From: an uncultured Nocardioides sp.
Lineage (GTDB): Bacteria > Actinomycetota > Actinomycetes > Propionibacteriales > Nocardioidaceae
Direction of reading: 5' to 3'
Assembly (NCBI RefSeq): GCF_902805925.1
Contig: NZ_CADCUP010000107.1
Location: 1-35,391 of the forward strand
DNA: 35,391 nt
Each line of letters begins with the position of its first letter. The first letter of the stretch is position 1. The notes beneath the pieces were generated by a model. That model was not told the origin of the DNA, did no database searches, and worked only from the letters and a program-made list of their open reading frames with translations. This document shows positions 16,524-24,102 of this stretch, piece by piece. The position numbers were made by a program, and so were the translations under genes.

Positions 16524-17978
16524 ATGAGCGCCACCGTTGAGCAACCTCCCCTGAGCGTCGCGGTCGTCACCCTCGGGTGCGCGCGCAACGAGGTCGACTC
16601 CGAGGAGCTGGCCGGCCGCCTCGAGGCCGGCGGCTTCCAGCTCGTCGCCGACCCCGGGACGGCCGACACCGTGGTGGTGAACACCTGCGGCTTCGTCGAG
16701 GCCGCGAAGAAGGACTCCGTCGACACGCTGCTGGAGGCCGCGGACCTCAAGGAGCAGGGCCGCACCCGGGCCGTCGTCGCGGTCGGCTGCCTGGCCGAGC
16801 GCTACGGCCGTGACCTCGCCGAGTCGCTGCCGGAGGCCGACGCCGTGCTCGGCTTCGACGACTACCCCGACATCGCGGCGCGGCTGCGCTCCATCGTCGC
16901 GGGGGAGAGGCACGAGCCGCACGTGCCGGCCGACCGCCGCCGCCTGCTGCCCATCTCGCCGGCCGAGCGCGACGCCGGCACCCTGAGCGTCCCCGGCCAC
17001 GCGGCGCCCGACCTGCCGACCGGCCTGGCCCCCGACAGCGGCCCGCGGGCGGTGCGCCGCCGCCTCGACGGCGGGCCGATGGCCCCCCTGAAGCTCGCGA
17101 GCGGCTGTGACCGGCGCTGCTCCTTCTGCGCCATCCCCAGCTTCCGCGGCTCGTTCGTCAGCCGCCGTCCGAGCGACGTCGTGCAGGAGGGGCGCTGGCT
17201 GGCCGGGCAGGGCGTGCGCGAGCTGTTCCTGGTCAGCGAGAACTCCACGTCGTACGGCAAGGACCTCGGCGACCTGCGCCTGCTCGAGACGCTGCTGCCC
17301 GAGCTCGCCGGCATCGAGGGGGTGGCCCGGGTGCGGGTGTCCTACCTGCAGCCCGCCGAGACGCGCCCCGGCCTGATCGAGGCGATCGCCACCACGCCGG
17401 GCGTCGTGCCCTACTTCGATCTGTCCTTCCAGCACGCCAGCGCCCCGGTGCTGCGGCGGATGCGTCGCTTCGGCGACCCCGAGAGCTTTCTCGGCCTGCT
17501 GGAGCGGGTGCGCGCGCTAGCGCCCCTCGCCGGGGTGAGGTCCAACGTCATCGTCGGCTTCCCCGGCGAGACCGAGGCCGACCTGCAGGTGCTGTGCGAC
17601 TTCCTCGAGGCCGCGCGGATGGACGTCACCGGCGTCTTCGGCTACTCCGACGAGGACGGCACCGAGGCCGCGACGTACGACGCCAAGCTGGACGCCGAGG
17701 AGGTCCGTGCCCGCACCGAGCACGTCACCGCCCTGGTGGAGGAGCTGAACTCCCAGCGCGCCGAGGAACGCGTCGGCGAGGCGGTGGAGGTGCTGGTCGA
17801 GGACGTCACCGGCGGCGAGGTGGTCGGTCGCGCGGCGCACCAGGGCCCCGAGGTCGACGGGACCACGCTGCTGCTCGGTGCCGCCGGTGTCGCGTCGGTG
17901 GGCGACCTGGTCCCGGCCGAGGTCGTCGGCACCGACGGCGTCGACCTGCTGGCCCGACCGACCGGGGCCCGCGGATGA
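16524..17978 (+). CDS. rimO: Ribosomal protein uS12 methylthiotransferase RimO
   Basis: A radical-SAM enzyme that adds a methylthio group to an Asp of ribosomal protein uS12. In the 484 residues, the N-terminal UPF0004 domain has the three cluster cysteines Cys19 ([13 protein letters not shown]), Cys55 ([13 protein letters not shown]) and Cys89 (VGCLAERYG). The radical-SAM motif is C195-x3-C199-x2-C202 ([18 protein letters not shown]). [16 protein letters not shown] and [12 protein letters not shown] follow, and a TRAM domain forms the end (about 415-480). TLGCxRNxVDSE and [10 protein letters not shown] distinguish RimO from MiaB. There is a 35-residue low-complexity insertion before the radical-SAM motif. 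The start ATG 16524 has only a weak ribosome binding site, and a CATACT hexamer lies 9 nt upstream. The stop overlaps the pgsA start. Confidence 0.96.
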   Translation: MSATVEQPPLSVAVVTLGCARNEVDSEELAGRLEAGGFQLVADPGTADTVVVNTCGFVEAAKKDSVDTLLEAADLKEQGRTRAVVAVGCLAERYGRDLAESLPEADAVLGFDDYPDIAARLRSIVAGERHEPHVPADRRRLLPISPAERDAGTLSVPGHAAPDLPTGLAPDSGPRAVRRRLDGGPMAPLKLASGCDRRCSFCAIPSFRGSFVSRRPSDVVQEGRWLAGQGVRELFLVSENSTSYGKDLGDLRLLETLLPELAGIEGVARVRVSYLQPAETRPGLIEAIATTPGVVPYFDLSFQHASAPVLRRMRRFGDPESFLGLLERVRALAPLAGVRSNVIVGFPGETEADLQVLCDFLEAARMDVTGVFGYSDEDGTEAATYDAKLDAEEVRARTEHVTALVEELNSQRAEERVGEAVEVLVEDVTGGEVVGRAAHQGPEVDGTTLLLGAAGVASVGDLVPAEVVGTDGVDLLARPTGARG

Positions 17979-18607
17979 GCACGCCCGAGGTCCGCGCGAG
18001 CAACTACAACGTCCCCAACGCCCTGACGGCGCTGCGCATCGTGCTCGTGCCGTTCTTCGGCTGGGCGCTCCTGCAGGACGGCGGCGACTCCACGCTCTGG
18101 CGCTGGGTGGCCTTCGCGATCTTCGCGGTCGCGATGATCACCGACAAGATCGACGGCGACCTCGCCCGCAAGCACGACCTGGTCACCGACTTCGGCAAGA
18201 TCGCCGACCCGATCGCCGACAAGGCGATCACGGGCATGGCGTTCATCGGCCTCTCGATCGTCGGCGACATCTGGTGGTGGGTCACCATCCTGGTGCTGGT
18301 GCGCGAGTGGTCGGTCACGCTGCTGCGGCTCTCGGTGCTCAAGCACGTCGTCCTGCCGGCCAACCAGAGCGGCAAGATCAAGACGACCCTGCAGGCCGTG
18401 GCGCTCTCCGGGCTCGTCTGGCCGCTCCCGCACGGCGACGCCCACGGCGGCAGCTTCGACGCCTGGGGCCGGTTCGGCGAGGCCCTCTTCTACCTCAGCC
18501 AGGTGGCCCTCGCGGGTGCCGTGGCGATGACGATGTGGTCGGGCTTCGAGTTCTTCCGCGACGTCTGGCGTCAGCGCGGCGCCGTGTCGGGCCCGCCGCG
18601 CACCTGA
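17975..18607 (+). CDS. pgsA: CDP-diacylglycerol-glycerol-3-phosphate phosphatidyltransferase
   Basis: An integral membrane enzyme of phosphatidylglycerol synthesis, 210 residues. The CDP-alcohol phosphatidyltransferase signature, Asp-x2-Asp-Gly-x2-Ala-Arg-x8-Gly-x3-Asp-x3-Asp, is complete in [49 protein letters not shown] forms the first helix, and several further hydrophobic segments follow. The start ATG 17975 overlaps the rimO stop (ATGA). The rimO-pgsA pair is a standard actinobacterial arrangement. The exact head group (glycerol phosphate) is inferred from this synteny and the YNVPNxLTxxR N-terminus. Other family members use inositol phosphate. Confidence 0.93.
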   Translation: MSTPEVRASNYNVPNALTALRIVLVPFFGWALLQDGGDSTLWRWVAFAIFAVAMITDKIDGDLARKHDLVTDFGKIADPIADKAITGMAFIGLSIVGDIWWWVTILVLVREWSVTLLRLSVLKHVVLPANQSGKIKTTLQAVALSGLVWPLPHGDAHGGSFDAWGRFGEALFYLSQVALAGAVAMTMWSGFEFFRDVWRQRGAVSGPPRT

Positions 18608-18652
18608 CACGGCATAGTTCATCGGTGCCACTGGCAGGTGGTCATTTCGGGT

Positions 18653-18658
18653 TATGGT
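18653..18658 (+). promoter_or_regulatory. Possible -10 of the 5'-nucleotidase gene
   Basis: TATGGT is 39 nt upstream of GTG 18698, in the 90-nt gap after pgsA. A small 11-bp dyad, TGCCA-C-TGGCA, lies at 18626-18636. No clear -35 is seen. Confidence 0.3.
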
Positions 18659-18697
18659 GGCGCGCGTCACCACGTCCACACCCGAGGGGAATCAACT

Positions 18698-20929
18698 GTG
18701 TCAGCGAAGAGCATGGGGACGACCCGCAGCCCGCTGCGCCGGCGTCTGGGAGTGGCGGTCACCGCCGTCACCCTGACCGCCGGACCGCTCACGATCGTAG
18801 GGGTCAGTGCCGTTCCGGCGCACGCCGTCCCCGTCGACATCCGGCTGCTCAACATCAACGACTTCCACGGCCGCATCGATGCCAACACCACCAAGTTCGC
18901 CACCACGGTCGAGCAGCAGCGCGCCCAGGCCGGAGATGGAAGCACGCTCTTCCTCTCCGCCGGCGACAACATCGGTGCCTCCCTGTTCGCCTCCGCCAGC
19001 CAGGAGGACAACCCGACCATCGACGTGCTCAACGCGCTGGGGATGACGTCGTCCGCGGTCGGCAACCACGAGTTCGACCGCGGCTTCGCCGACCTCCAGG
19101 GGCGTGTGCAGGACCGCGCGACCTTCGAGTACCTCGGCGCCAACGTCTACCAGAAGGGCACCACCAACCCGGTGCTCAAGGAGTACGACATCGAGACGGT
19201 GAACGGCGTGACCGTCGGCATCATCGGCGCCGTCACGCAGGAGACGCCCTCGCTGGTCAGCCCGACCGGCGTGGCAGCCCTCGACTTCGGTGACCCGGTC
19301 GCCGCGGTCAACCGGGTGGCCGGCCAGCTGAGCGACGGCAACCCCGCCAACGGCGAGGCCCAGGTCCTCGTGGCGGAGTACCACGAGGGCGCCCCCGACG
19401 ACGCCGGCAGCACCAGCGGCGTCTTCGGCCGGATCGTCAACGAGACCTCGGGCACCGTGGACGCCATCTTCACCGGCCACACCCACAAGCGGTACGCGCT
19501 GAACACGCCCAAGCCCGGCGGCGGCACCCGCCCGGTCGTGCAGACCGGCTCCTACGGCGAGTACGTCGGCCAGATCGACCTGACCGTCGAGTCCACCACC
19601 GGCGCGGTCACGGCCGCCACCGGCACCAACATCGCCCGGGTCGCCGCCGAGGACACCGCGCTGCCGCGCGTGGCGGCAGTCAAGGCGATCGTCGACAAGG
19701 CGCTCGCCGACGCGAAGGTCATCGGCGACCAGCCCGTGGGCTCGGTCACCGCCGACATCACCCGCGCCGACAGCGACCTGGCCACACCGGCCGTCGACGA
19801 GGACCGCGGCGCGGAGTCGACGCTGGGCGACCTGGTCGCCAACGCGCTGCGCGACGGCGTGCCCGCCGACATCGCCAAGCCGGAGCTGGGCATCGTCAAC
19901 CCGGGCGGCCTGCGTGCCGACCTGCTCTTCGCCGGTGACACCACCACCAACCCGGCCAACACCGACGGCGTCGTCACCTTCGCCGAGGCCAACGCGGTCC
20001 TGCCGTTCGTCAACAACGTGTCGACGGTCGACCTCACCGGCGCGCAGGTCAAGCGGATCCTCGAGCAGCAGTGGCAGCCCGCGGGCTCCTCGCGGCCGTA
20101 CCTCCACCTCGGCCTGTCCGACAACGTCTCGGTCACCCAGGACCCCACGCAGCCCGTCGGGCAGCGGATCACCTCGGTCCGCATCGCCGGCAAGCCGATG
20201 GTGCCGACCGAGACCTACACCGTCTCGACGTTCTCGTTCCTCGCCGCCGGCGGTGACAACTTCACCGGCTTCACCGAGGGCACGACCAAGGACACCGGCC
20301 TCATCGACCGCGACGTGTGGATCAAGTACATCCGCGACAACGCCGGCCTCAAGCCCGACTTCGCCCGCCAGCAGGTCATCGCCCAGGGTCTGCCGGAGGC
20401 GCTCAAGACCGGCCAGAAGCTGACCGTCAACCTCTCGAAGCTCGACATCACCTCGCGTGGCTCGGTCAAGAACACGCAGGTGCAGGTCGTGCGGGTGCGC
20501 GACGGCAAGCGCAAGGTCATGAAGAGCGTGGCCGTCACCGACGCCTCGGCCGAGGTGAGGTTCACCGTCCCCGGTGCCTCGCAGGTCGAGCTCGTGGCGA
20601 TGCCCAGCGGCACCACCATCACGCGCGACGTGACGAAGACCCGGCCGAAGATGACCAAGCTGAAGTTCTTCCCCAAGCGCCCGGAGGTCCGTCAGGGCGC
20701 TCCGCGGGTGGTCGTCAAGGTCGTGAACGCCGACGGCGCCAAGGTGGGCGGCAAGGTCAAGGTCAAGGTCGGTGCCAAGAAGTACTTCGGCAAGGTCGTC
20801 CAGGGCAAGGGCAAGATCAAGCTGCCCCGCTTCACGGCCCCCGGCACCTACAACGTCAAGGCCAAGTACCTCGGCAACAACCTCTACAAGCCTGCCAAGG
20901 CCAGGACGACCATCAAGGTCTACCGCTGA
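18698..20929 (+). CDS. Secreted 5'-nucleotidase / metallophosphoesterase with Ig-like tail
   Basis: Hydrolyses nucleotides or related phosphate esters outside the cytoplasm. The 743-residue protein starts at GTG 18698, preceded by GAGGGGA with 7-nt spacing. The signal peptide has the n-region RSPLRRR and a cleavage site near PAHA-VPVD (about 43). The metallophosphatase domain shows LLNINDFHGRID (Asp55, His57), SAGDNIGAS (Asp90), GNHEFDRG at 122-129 and TGHTHK. The 5'-nucleotidase C-terminal domain shows STLGDLVANALRDG, NPGGLRADL, FAEANAVLPFVNNV and FSFLAAGGDNFTGF. The last roughly 190 residues include two beta-rich segments. The final one (KLKFFPKRPEVRQGA to KARTTIKVYR) is very Lys-rich and resembles the tail of the M4 peptidase. 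There is no LPxTG or membrane anchor. The exact substrate (UDP-sugar, NAD or nucleotides) cannot be told. Confidence 0.92.
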   Translation: MSAKSMGTTRSPLRRRLGVAVTAVTLTAGPLTIVGVSAVPAHAVPVDIRLLNINDFHGRIDANTTKFATTVEQQRAQAGDGSTLFLSAGDNIGASLFASASQEDNPTIDVLNALGMTSSAVGNHEFDRGFADLQGRVQDRATFEYLGANVYQKGTTNPVLKEYDIETVNGVTVGIIGAVTQETPSLVSPTGVAALDFGDPVAAVNRVAGQLSDGNPANGEAQVLVAEYHEGAPDDAGSTSGVFGRIVNETSGTVDAIFTGHTHKRYALNTPKPGGGTRPVVQTGSYGEYVGQIDLTVESTTGAVTAATGTNIARVAAEDTALPRVAAVKAIVDKALADAKVIGDQPVGSVTADITRADSDLATPAVDEDRGAESTLGDLVANALRDGVPADIAKPELGIVNPGGLRADLLFAGDTTTNPANTDGVVTFAEANAVLPFVNNVSTVDLTGAQVKRILEQQWQPAGSSRPYLHLGLSDNVSVTQDPTQPVGQRITSVRIAGKPMVPTETYTVSTFSFLAAGGDNFTGFTEGTTKDTGLIDRDVWIKYIRDNAGLKPDFARQQVIAQGLPEALKTGQKLTVNLSKLDITSRGSVKNTQVQVVRVRDGKRKVMKSVAVTDASAEVRFTVPGASQVELVAMPSGTTITRDVTKTRPKMTKLKFFPKRPEVRQGAPRVVVKVVNADGAKVGGKVKVKVGAKKYFGKVVQGKGKIKLPRFTAPGTYNVKAKYLGNNLYKPAKARTTIKVYR

Positions 20930-20956
20930 CCGCAGGCTCCGCACGGAGCAGCTGAC

Positions 20957-20991
20957 GCACGTGGGGTCCGGGTCTTCCCGGGCCCCTCGTG
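20957..20991. terminator. Bidirectional hairpin terminator
   Basis: The stem pairs GCACG-T-GGGG-T-CCGGG with CCCGG-G-CCCC-T-CGTGC around the 4-nt loop TCTT. There is one T-T mismatch and one T-G wobble. It lies between the convergent 5'-nucleotidase and GH15 genes. Confidence 0.75.
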
Positions 20992-20995
20992 CCGT

Positions 20996-22783
20996 TCAGC
21001 GGCGTGGCTCCGCGCGGCCGAGGGCGAGCGCTGCCTGCACCAGCGTCAGGTGGCTGAACGCCTGCGGGAAGTTGCCCACCATCCGGCCGTCCCGGGCGTC
21101 GTACTCCTCGGCGAGCAGCCCGACGTCGTTGGCCAGCCCGCAGAGCCTCTCGAAGAGCGCCTCGGCCTCGTCGAACCGACCGGTCCCGGCGTAGGCCGAG
21201 ACCAGCCAGAACGAGCAGGCGAGGAACGGGTGCTCGTCGCCGCGGAGGCCGTCGACGCCGCTCTGGGTGCGGTAGCGCAGGAGCAGGCCGTCGCGCATCA
21301 GGTCCCGCTCGACCGCCGCGACGGTGCCGAGGACGCGCGAGTCGTCGTAGGGCAGGAAGCCCACCAGGGGCAGGTTGAGCAGCGAGGCGTCGACCTCGGT
21401 GGTGTCGTAGTGCTGGGTGAAGGTGCCGCGCTCGGCGTCGTAGCCCCGGGCGAGGATCTCGGCCCGGACCTCGTCGCGCACGCGGCGCCACTGCTCGACC
21501 GGGCCCTCGAGCCCGAACTCCTCGACGGCGCGGACGGCACGGTCGAACGCCACCCACACCATCACGCGGGAGTGGGTGAAGTGCTGGAGCTTGCCGCGGA
21601 TCTCCCACAGGCCGTTGTCGGGCTGGTCCCAGTGCTCGGCGAGCTCGTCGACGAGGCGGCGCTGGAGCGACCACGAGTCGCGGGTCTCGTGGATGCCGGC
21701 CTGCCGGGCGTCGTGGAGGGCGATCATCACCTCGCCCAGGACGTCGGTCTGCCGTTGCACGACGGCCCCGTTGCCGACGCGGACCGGCCGCGAGTCGGCG
21801 TAGCCCGCGAGATGGTCGAGCTCCCGCTCGGGCAGCTGCCGGCCGCCGTCCACGGTGTACATGATCTGCATGTCGGCCGGGTCGCCCGCGATGGCTCGCA
21901 GCAGCCACCACCGCCACTGCTCGGCCTCGCTGGTGAACCCCGCGGCCAGCAGCGACTCCAGGGTCAGCGAGGCGTCACGCAGCCAGCAGAAGCGGTAGTC
22001 CCAGTTGCGCTCGCCCCCGAAGTCCTCGGGCAGCGAGGTGGTGGGGGCGGCGACGATGCCGCCGGTCTCGTCGTGGCTCAGCAGGCGCAGCGTCAGGAGG
22101 CTGCGCACCACCATGTCGCGGTGCGGCACGTCGGCGGCGCAGGTGGCCGCCCACTCCTCGGCGTCGACGCGGGTGGCCTCGATCCGGTCGTCGTACCCGA
22201 TGCGGGGCGGCGTGTCCCGCCACGACCGGACCCAGGTGGTGGAGAAGACCAGGTCGTCGCCCTCGTGCACGTCGAACTCGTCGCGGTGGTGGCCGTCGGA
22301 GGCCACCGGCAGGCGCGGCCCGCGCAGGATCACCTTGTCGGGGCCGGCGACCGCGGTGATCGTCTCCTCGCCGTGGGTGCGGTGGCGGCTGACCCAGGGG
22401 CGGATGCGGCCGTAGTCGTAGCGCACCGCCCAGTCGTGGCGCATCCGCACCGTGCCGGAGACCCCGGTGATCCGGCGCACCAGGTCGGCCCGCCCGTCAC
22501 CCGTCGGCATCACGTCGAGCAGCACCACCGTGCCGGTGGAGGTGGTGAACGTCGTCTCGAGCAGCGCGGAGTGGCCCACGTAGCGCCGGGTGACGGTGGC
22601 GTCGTCGATGTCGGCCGGACCCAGCAGCCACCGCCCGTTGTCGGCGTCGCCGAGCAGCGCCGCGAAGCAGGCGGGGGAGTCGAAGCGGGGCAGGCACAGC
22701 CAGTCGACCGAGCCGTCCGTGCCGACCAGGGCGGCGGTGCCGCGGTCACCGACGAGTGCGTAGTCCTCGATCGCGAGTGCCAT
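20996..22783 (-). CDS. Glycoside hydrolase family 15 protein (trehalase/glucoamylase-like)
   Basis: A 595-residue cytoplasmic GH15 enzyme. The N-terminal beta-sandwich (about 1-230) begins IEDYALVGDRGTAALVGTDGSVDWLCLPRFDSPACFAALLG, the usual start of the family. The (alpha/alpha)6 barrel carries PEDFGGERNWDYRFCWLRDASLT (252-274). The catalytic acid is Glu394 in DNGLWEIRG, and the second carboxylate lies in LLAEEYD (Glu559/Glu560). Actinobacterial relatives of this form include phosphate- and Mg-dependent trehalases, so trehalose is a likely substrate. Glucoamylase activity remains possible. The start ATG 22783 has no Shine-Dalgarno, but TACCGT lies 6 nt upstream, fitting leaderless expression. 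It is divergent from cinA, with only 41 nt between starts. Confidence 0.9.
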   Translation of the reverse strand: MALAIEDYALVGDRGTAALVGTDGSVDWLCLPRFDSPACFAALLGDADNGRWLLGPADIDDATVTRRYVGHSALLETTFTTSTGTVVLLDVMPTGDGRADLVRRITGVSGTVRMRHDWAVRYDYGRIRPWVSRHRTHGEETITAVAGPDKVILRGPRLPVASDGHHRDEFDVHEGDDLVFSTTWVRSWRDTPPRIGYDDRIEATRVDAEEWAATCAADVPHRDMVVRSLLTLRLLSHDETGGIVAAPTTSLPEDFGGERNWDYRFCWLRDASLTLESLLAAGFTSEAEQWRWWLLRAIAGDPADMQIMYTVDGGRQLPERELDHLAGYADSRPVRVGNGAVVQRQTDVLGEVMIALHDARQAGIHETRDSWSLQRRLVDELAEHWDQPDNGLWEIRGKLQHFTHSRVMVWVAFDRAVRAVEEFGLEGPVEQWRRVRDEVRAEILARGYDAERGTFTQHYDTTEVDASLLNLPLVGFLPYDDSRVLGTVAAVERDLMRDGLLLRYRTQSGVDGLRGDEHPFLACSFWLVSAYAGTGRFDEAEALFERLCGLANDVGLLAEEYDARDGRMVGNFPQAFSHLTLVQAALALGRAEPRR

Positions 22784-22789
22784 GCCGCC

Positions 22790-22795
22790 ACGGTA
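22790..22795 (-). promoter_or_regulatory. Leaderless -10 element of the GH15 gene
   Basis: Minus-strand TACCGT is 6 nt before ATG 22783. It falls where the -35 of the divergent cinA promoter should be, so the two promoters overlap. Confidence 0.4.
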
Positions 22796-22811
22796 TCCAC
22801 CGCGGCTTACT

Positions 22812-22817
22812 TATGAT
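22812..22817 (+). promoter_or_regulatory. Leaderless -10 element of cinA
   Basis: TATGAT (five of six consensus bases) is followed by 7 nt and ATG 22825. This decides the start: the upstream ATG at 22813 lies inside the hexamer and is unlikely to be used. Confidence 0.5.
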
Positions 22818-22824
22818 CGCCCCC

Positions 22825-23301
22825 ATGCCCCAGGTGTCGCCCGTGCCCGAGCTCCTCGACGTGCTGCGCGGCAGGCAGCAGACGCTCAGCGTGGCGGAGT
22901 CGCTGACCGGAGGCCGGCTCGCCGCGGCCGTGACGGCCGTTCCCGGCGCCTCGGCGGTGTTCCTCGGCGGGGTGGTGTCCTACGCCACCGATCTCAAGGT
23001 CCGCCTGCTCGGCGTGCCGGCGTCGCTGGTCGAGCAGCACGGCGTCGTCTCTGCCGAGTGCGCCCGGGCCATGGCGACCGGGGTGCGTGACCTGACCGGG
23101 TCGACGTACGCCCTCAGCACGACGGGGGTGGCCGGCCCCGACTCCCAGGAGGGGCACCCGGTGGGCACGGTCTTCGTCGGGCTCGCGGGACCGGACGGTG
23201 TCGTCGCCGAGTCCCTGGTGCTCCCCGGGGACCGGCTGCAGGTCGTGGACGAGACCGTGCGTCGGGCCGTGGCGTCGCTGGTGGGCCGGCTCGACGACTG
23301 A
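22825..23301 (+). CDS. cinA: CinA C-terminal domain protein (nicotinamide-nucleotide amidohydrolase)
   Basis: A 158-residue protein holding only the CinA C-terminal (PncC) domain, which deamidates nicotinamide mononucleotide in NAD salvage. Motifs are LSVAESLTGGRLAAAVTAVPGAS (active-site Ser in AESLTGG), FLGGVVSYATDLKVRLLGV, GVVSAECARAMATGVRDLTGSTYALSTTGVAGP, and HPVGTVFVGLAGPDG. Lack of the N-terminal molybdopterin-binding-like domain is normal in Actinobacteria. It belongs to the conserved rimO-pgsA-cinA-clgR order, but here is separated from pgsA by the 5'-nucleotidase and GH15 genes. Known CinA linkage to DNA-repair loci agrees with nei and lhr downstream, though this does not prove a repair role. 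Confidence 0.93.
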   Translation: MPQVSPVPELLDVLRGRQQTLSVAESLTGGRLAAAVTAVPGASAVFLGGVVSYATDLKVRLLGVPASLVEQHGVVSAECARAMATGVRDLTGSTYALSTTGVAGPDSQEGHPVGTVFVGLAGPDGVVAESLVLPGDRLQVVDETVRRAVASLVGRLDD

Positions 23302-23355
23302 CGTACCGGCCGCCGGGTACCGGGCCGCGACCTGACGGTGTGGAGAGGCGGACGC

Positions 23356-24102
23356 ATGGCCGAGGGGACCGGGCTTCAGGGCAGGGTGGCATTGGTGACC
23401 GGGGGCGGCAGCGGGCTGGGACGCGCCATCACCGTGGCCTTCGCCGACGCCGGCGCCCACGTGCTGGTGGGGGACATCGACCTCGAGGGTGCCAAGACCA
23501 CCGTCGAGACGGTGGAGGAGCGCGGTGGCTCGGCCGAGGCGTGCAGCCTCGACGTCACCGACCCCGCGGCGGTCGAGGAGGTGGTGGGCCGGGCGTCGGA
23601 GCAGTACGCCGACCGGTTCGACCTGCTGGTCAACAACGCCGGCACCGACCGGGGCGACGACCTCGTCGACATCGACGACCAGCGCTGGCACCAGGTCTTC
23701 GGCGTGAACGTGCACGGCCCGATGTACCTGAGCCGTGCGTTCGTGCGGCACCTCCAGCGCCACGACACCGACCGCACCGGGGACGTGGTGTGCATCGTGT
23801 CGATCAGCGCGCTGACGGTCGGTGCGGGCGCGGGGGCCTACAACTCCTCGAAGGCGGCCATGCACAAGCTGGCCGAGGTGATGCAGACCGAGGCCCGCGA
23901 GCGCGGGTGGCCCGTGCGGGTCAGCATCATCGACCCGGCCGCGATGAACACCCCGATGATGGAGCAGTGGTCGCTGCCCCAGGAGCGGATGATGGACCCG
24001 GCGATCGTCGGCGGCCTCGCGCTCACCGCCGTGACCCTCCCGTCCGAGGTGGTCCTCCAGAGCCTCGTCGTCACGCTCCGCAACGAGACCTACCCTCGCT
24101 GA
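23356..24102 (+). CDS. Short-chain dehydrogenase/reductase (SDR)
   Basis: A 248-residue classical SDR. The nucleotide-binding motif is TGGGSGLG (15-22), Asp40 after the second strand (LVGDID) suggests NAD(H) preference, and NNAG is at 93-96. The catalytic residues are Ser149 (IVSISALT), Tyr162 and Lys166 (AYNSSK). The start ATG 23356 is chosen because GGAGAGG lies about 8 nt upstream. An earlier GTG in frame at 23338 lacks such a site. It lies 54 nt after cinA on the same strand and may be read through from it. The 3' end overlaps the convergent alcohol dehydrogenase gene by 13 nt. The substrate is unknown. Pairing with an alcohol dehydrogenase suggests small alcohol/aldehyde or sugar metabolism. 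Confidence 0.92.
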   Translation: MAEGTGLQGRVALVTGGGSGLGRAITVAFADAGAHVLVGDIDLEGAKTTVETVEERGGSAEACSLDVTDPAAVEEVVGRASEQYADRFDLLVNNAGTDRGDDLVDIDDQRWHQVFGVNVHGPMYLSRAFVRHLQRHDTDRTGDVVCIVSISALTVGAGAGAYNSSKAAMHKLAEVMQTEARERGWPVRVSIIDPAAMNTPMMEQWSLPQERMMDPAIVGGLALTAVTLPSEVVLQSLVVTLRNETYPR

